A program made the translations under genes and the position numbers. The notes beneath the pieces were generated by a model that worked only from the letters and a program-made list of their open reading frames with translations, had not been told where the DNA came from and did no database searches. Below, piece after piece: positions 63,615-64,000 of a stretch of 64,000 nucleotides of DNA. The DNA lies in contig JANQGM010000020.1 in assembly GCA_028277345.1 (NCBI GenBank), positions 62,001-126,000 of the forward strand, in the 5' to 3' direction. The stretch comes from Candidatus Bipolaricaulota bacterium (lineage in GTDB: Bacteria; Bipolaricaulota; Bipolaricaulia; UBA7950; UBA9294). Every line of letters begins with the position of its first letter. Positions within the stretch are counted from its first letter, which is position 1.

Positions 63615-64000
63615 GTGCTTGGGAATTTCGAGTACACAAGAATTCGATCGATCGACGAAGGCTGCCGCGCCTTAGCCGACGCCAAAGAAGCGGGCGCCGT
63701 ACTGGCCGGGGGAACCGATCTGCTCGTTGAGATCCGAAACGGGCTCAAATCTCCGAAACTCCTCGTTGACTGCAAAGCACTGGACGATTTGCACGTGCTT
63801 GACACGTCACCCGAGAAGACCACGATAGGCGCCTCCGTGACGTTGAACCGGCTCATTGAGAACCGCACGTTCCGCGGACACTATCCCGCGCTGGCGGACG
63901 CCTTGGAATCGATCGGAACGTATCAACTGCGCAATCGCGCCACCGTCTCCGGCAATATCTGCAACGGATCGCCGGCAGCGGATTCCGCTCCCGTCCTGCT
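63615..64000 (+). CDS. Molybdenum hydroxylase FAD-binding (medium) subunit, N-terminal fragment
   Basis: The gene runs off the end of the window; about 128 codons are visible from the GTG at 63615 (AGAGG site). AGAVLAGGTDLLVEIRNG is the first FAD-binding motif of the CoxM/XdhB medium subunit, and TVSGNICNGSPAADSAPV the second. TIGASVTLNRLIE is also family-typical. The protein would pass electrons from a molybdopterin subunit through FAD; the substrate (CO, purine, other) depends on the large subunit outside this window. Confidence 0.88.
   Translation, partial: MLGNFEYTRIRSIDEGCRALADAKEAGAVLAGGTDLLVEIRNGLKSPKLLVDCKALDDLHVLDTSPEKTTIGASVTLNRLIENRTFRGHYPALADALESIGTYQLRNRATVSGNICNGSPAADSAPVL

Overview
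The window looks like chromosomal DNA from an anaerobic, hydrogen-metabolising bacterium. Ribosomal proteins bS9 and bL31, TsaD, PstSCAB and strong GGAGG ribosome-binding sites say bacterium. Several families are of archaeal or deep-branching flavour: archaeal-type phosphoglycerate mutase, an AbrB-PhoU regulator, HdrABC/MvhADG, and thiol:fumarate-reductase-like FrdAB. An uncultured thermophile-related phylum such as Bipolaricaulota (Acetothermia/OP1) would fit, but this is a guess from gene content. I saw no rRNA, tRNA, CRISPR array or insertion sequence.

Layout. 1-2.3 kb (minus): an exosortase H operon with an IPTL-CTERM substrate. 2.6-5.1 kb: an AT-richer island with a NYN-domain nuclease-like gene, a frameshifted zinc-ribbon gene and a secreted protein built of 44-residue repeats. 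5.1-16 kb: ordinary housekeeping and transport genes (MFS, DUF2268 peptidase, HicB-DinB fusion, GNAT, PhzF, ABC-2 exporter, PurB, formate/nitrite channel, IMP dehydrogenase, CrcB).

16.1-45.5 kb is the core. Two long operons diverge from one ~210-bp region near 28.5 kb. The minus operon (28.5 to 16.1 kb) carries phosphoglycerate mutase, duplicated PHP/DRTGG/HATPase genes, a HydABCSL-like NAD-linked [NiFe] hydrogenase that may bifurcate electrons, its maturation protease, and a second NuoE/NuoF pair. The plus operon (28.7 to 45.5 kb) carries SucCD, KorABCD, HdrABC, MvhADG with its protease, FrdAB, two-subunit fumarase and malic enzyme, and ends in a strong terminator. Together these enzymes make the complete reductive half of the TCA cycle, pyruvate + CO2 -> malate -> fumarate -> succinate -> succinyl-CoA -> 2-oxoglutarate. 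They sit beside the hydrogenase and bifurcation machinery that could supply both fumarate reduction and the low-potential ferredoxin needed by Kor. The adjacency HdrC-HdrB-FrdB-FrdA suggests that fumarate, not a heterodisulfide, is the high-potential acceptor of the Hdr complex.

45.5-64 kb: YbjQ, a small membrane protein, the AbrB-PhoU regulator convergent with pstSCAB (with an unlisted 35-residue membrane ORF between pstS and pstC), flavin-fold proteins, two probable frameshifted genes, a lipoamide-dehydrogenase-like flavoprotein, rpsI-rpmE-DUF1385, tsaD-hpt, copper ATPase CopA preceded by a 29-residue Cys-rich membrane peptide ORF, a DUF362 ferredoxin protein, and the start of a molybdenum-hydroxylase FAD subunit cut by the window edge.
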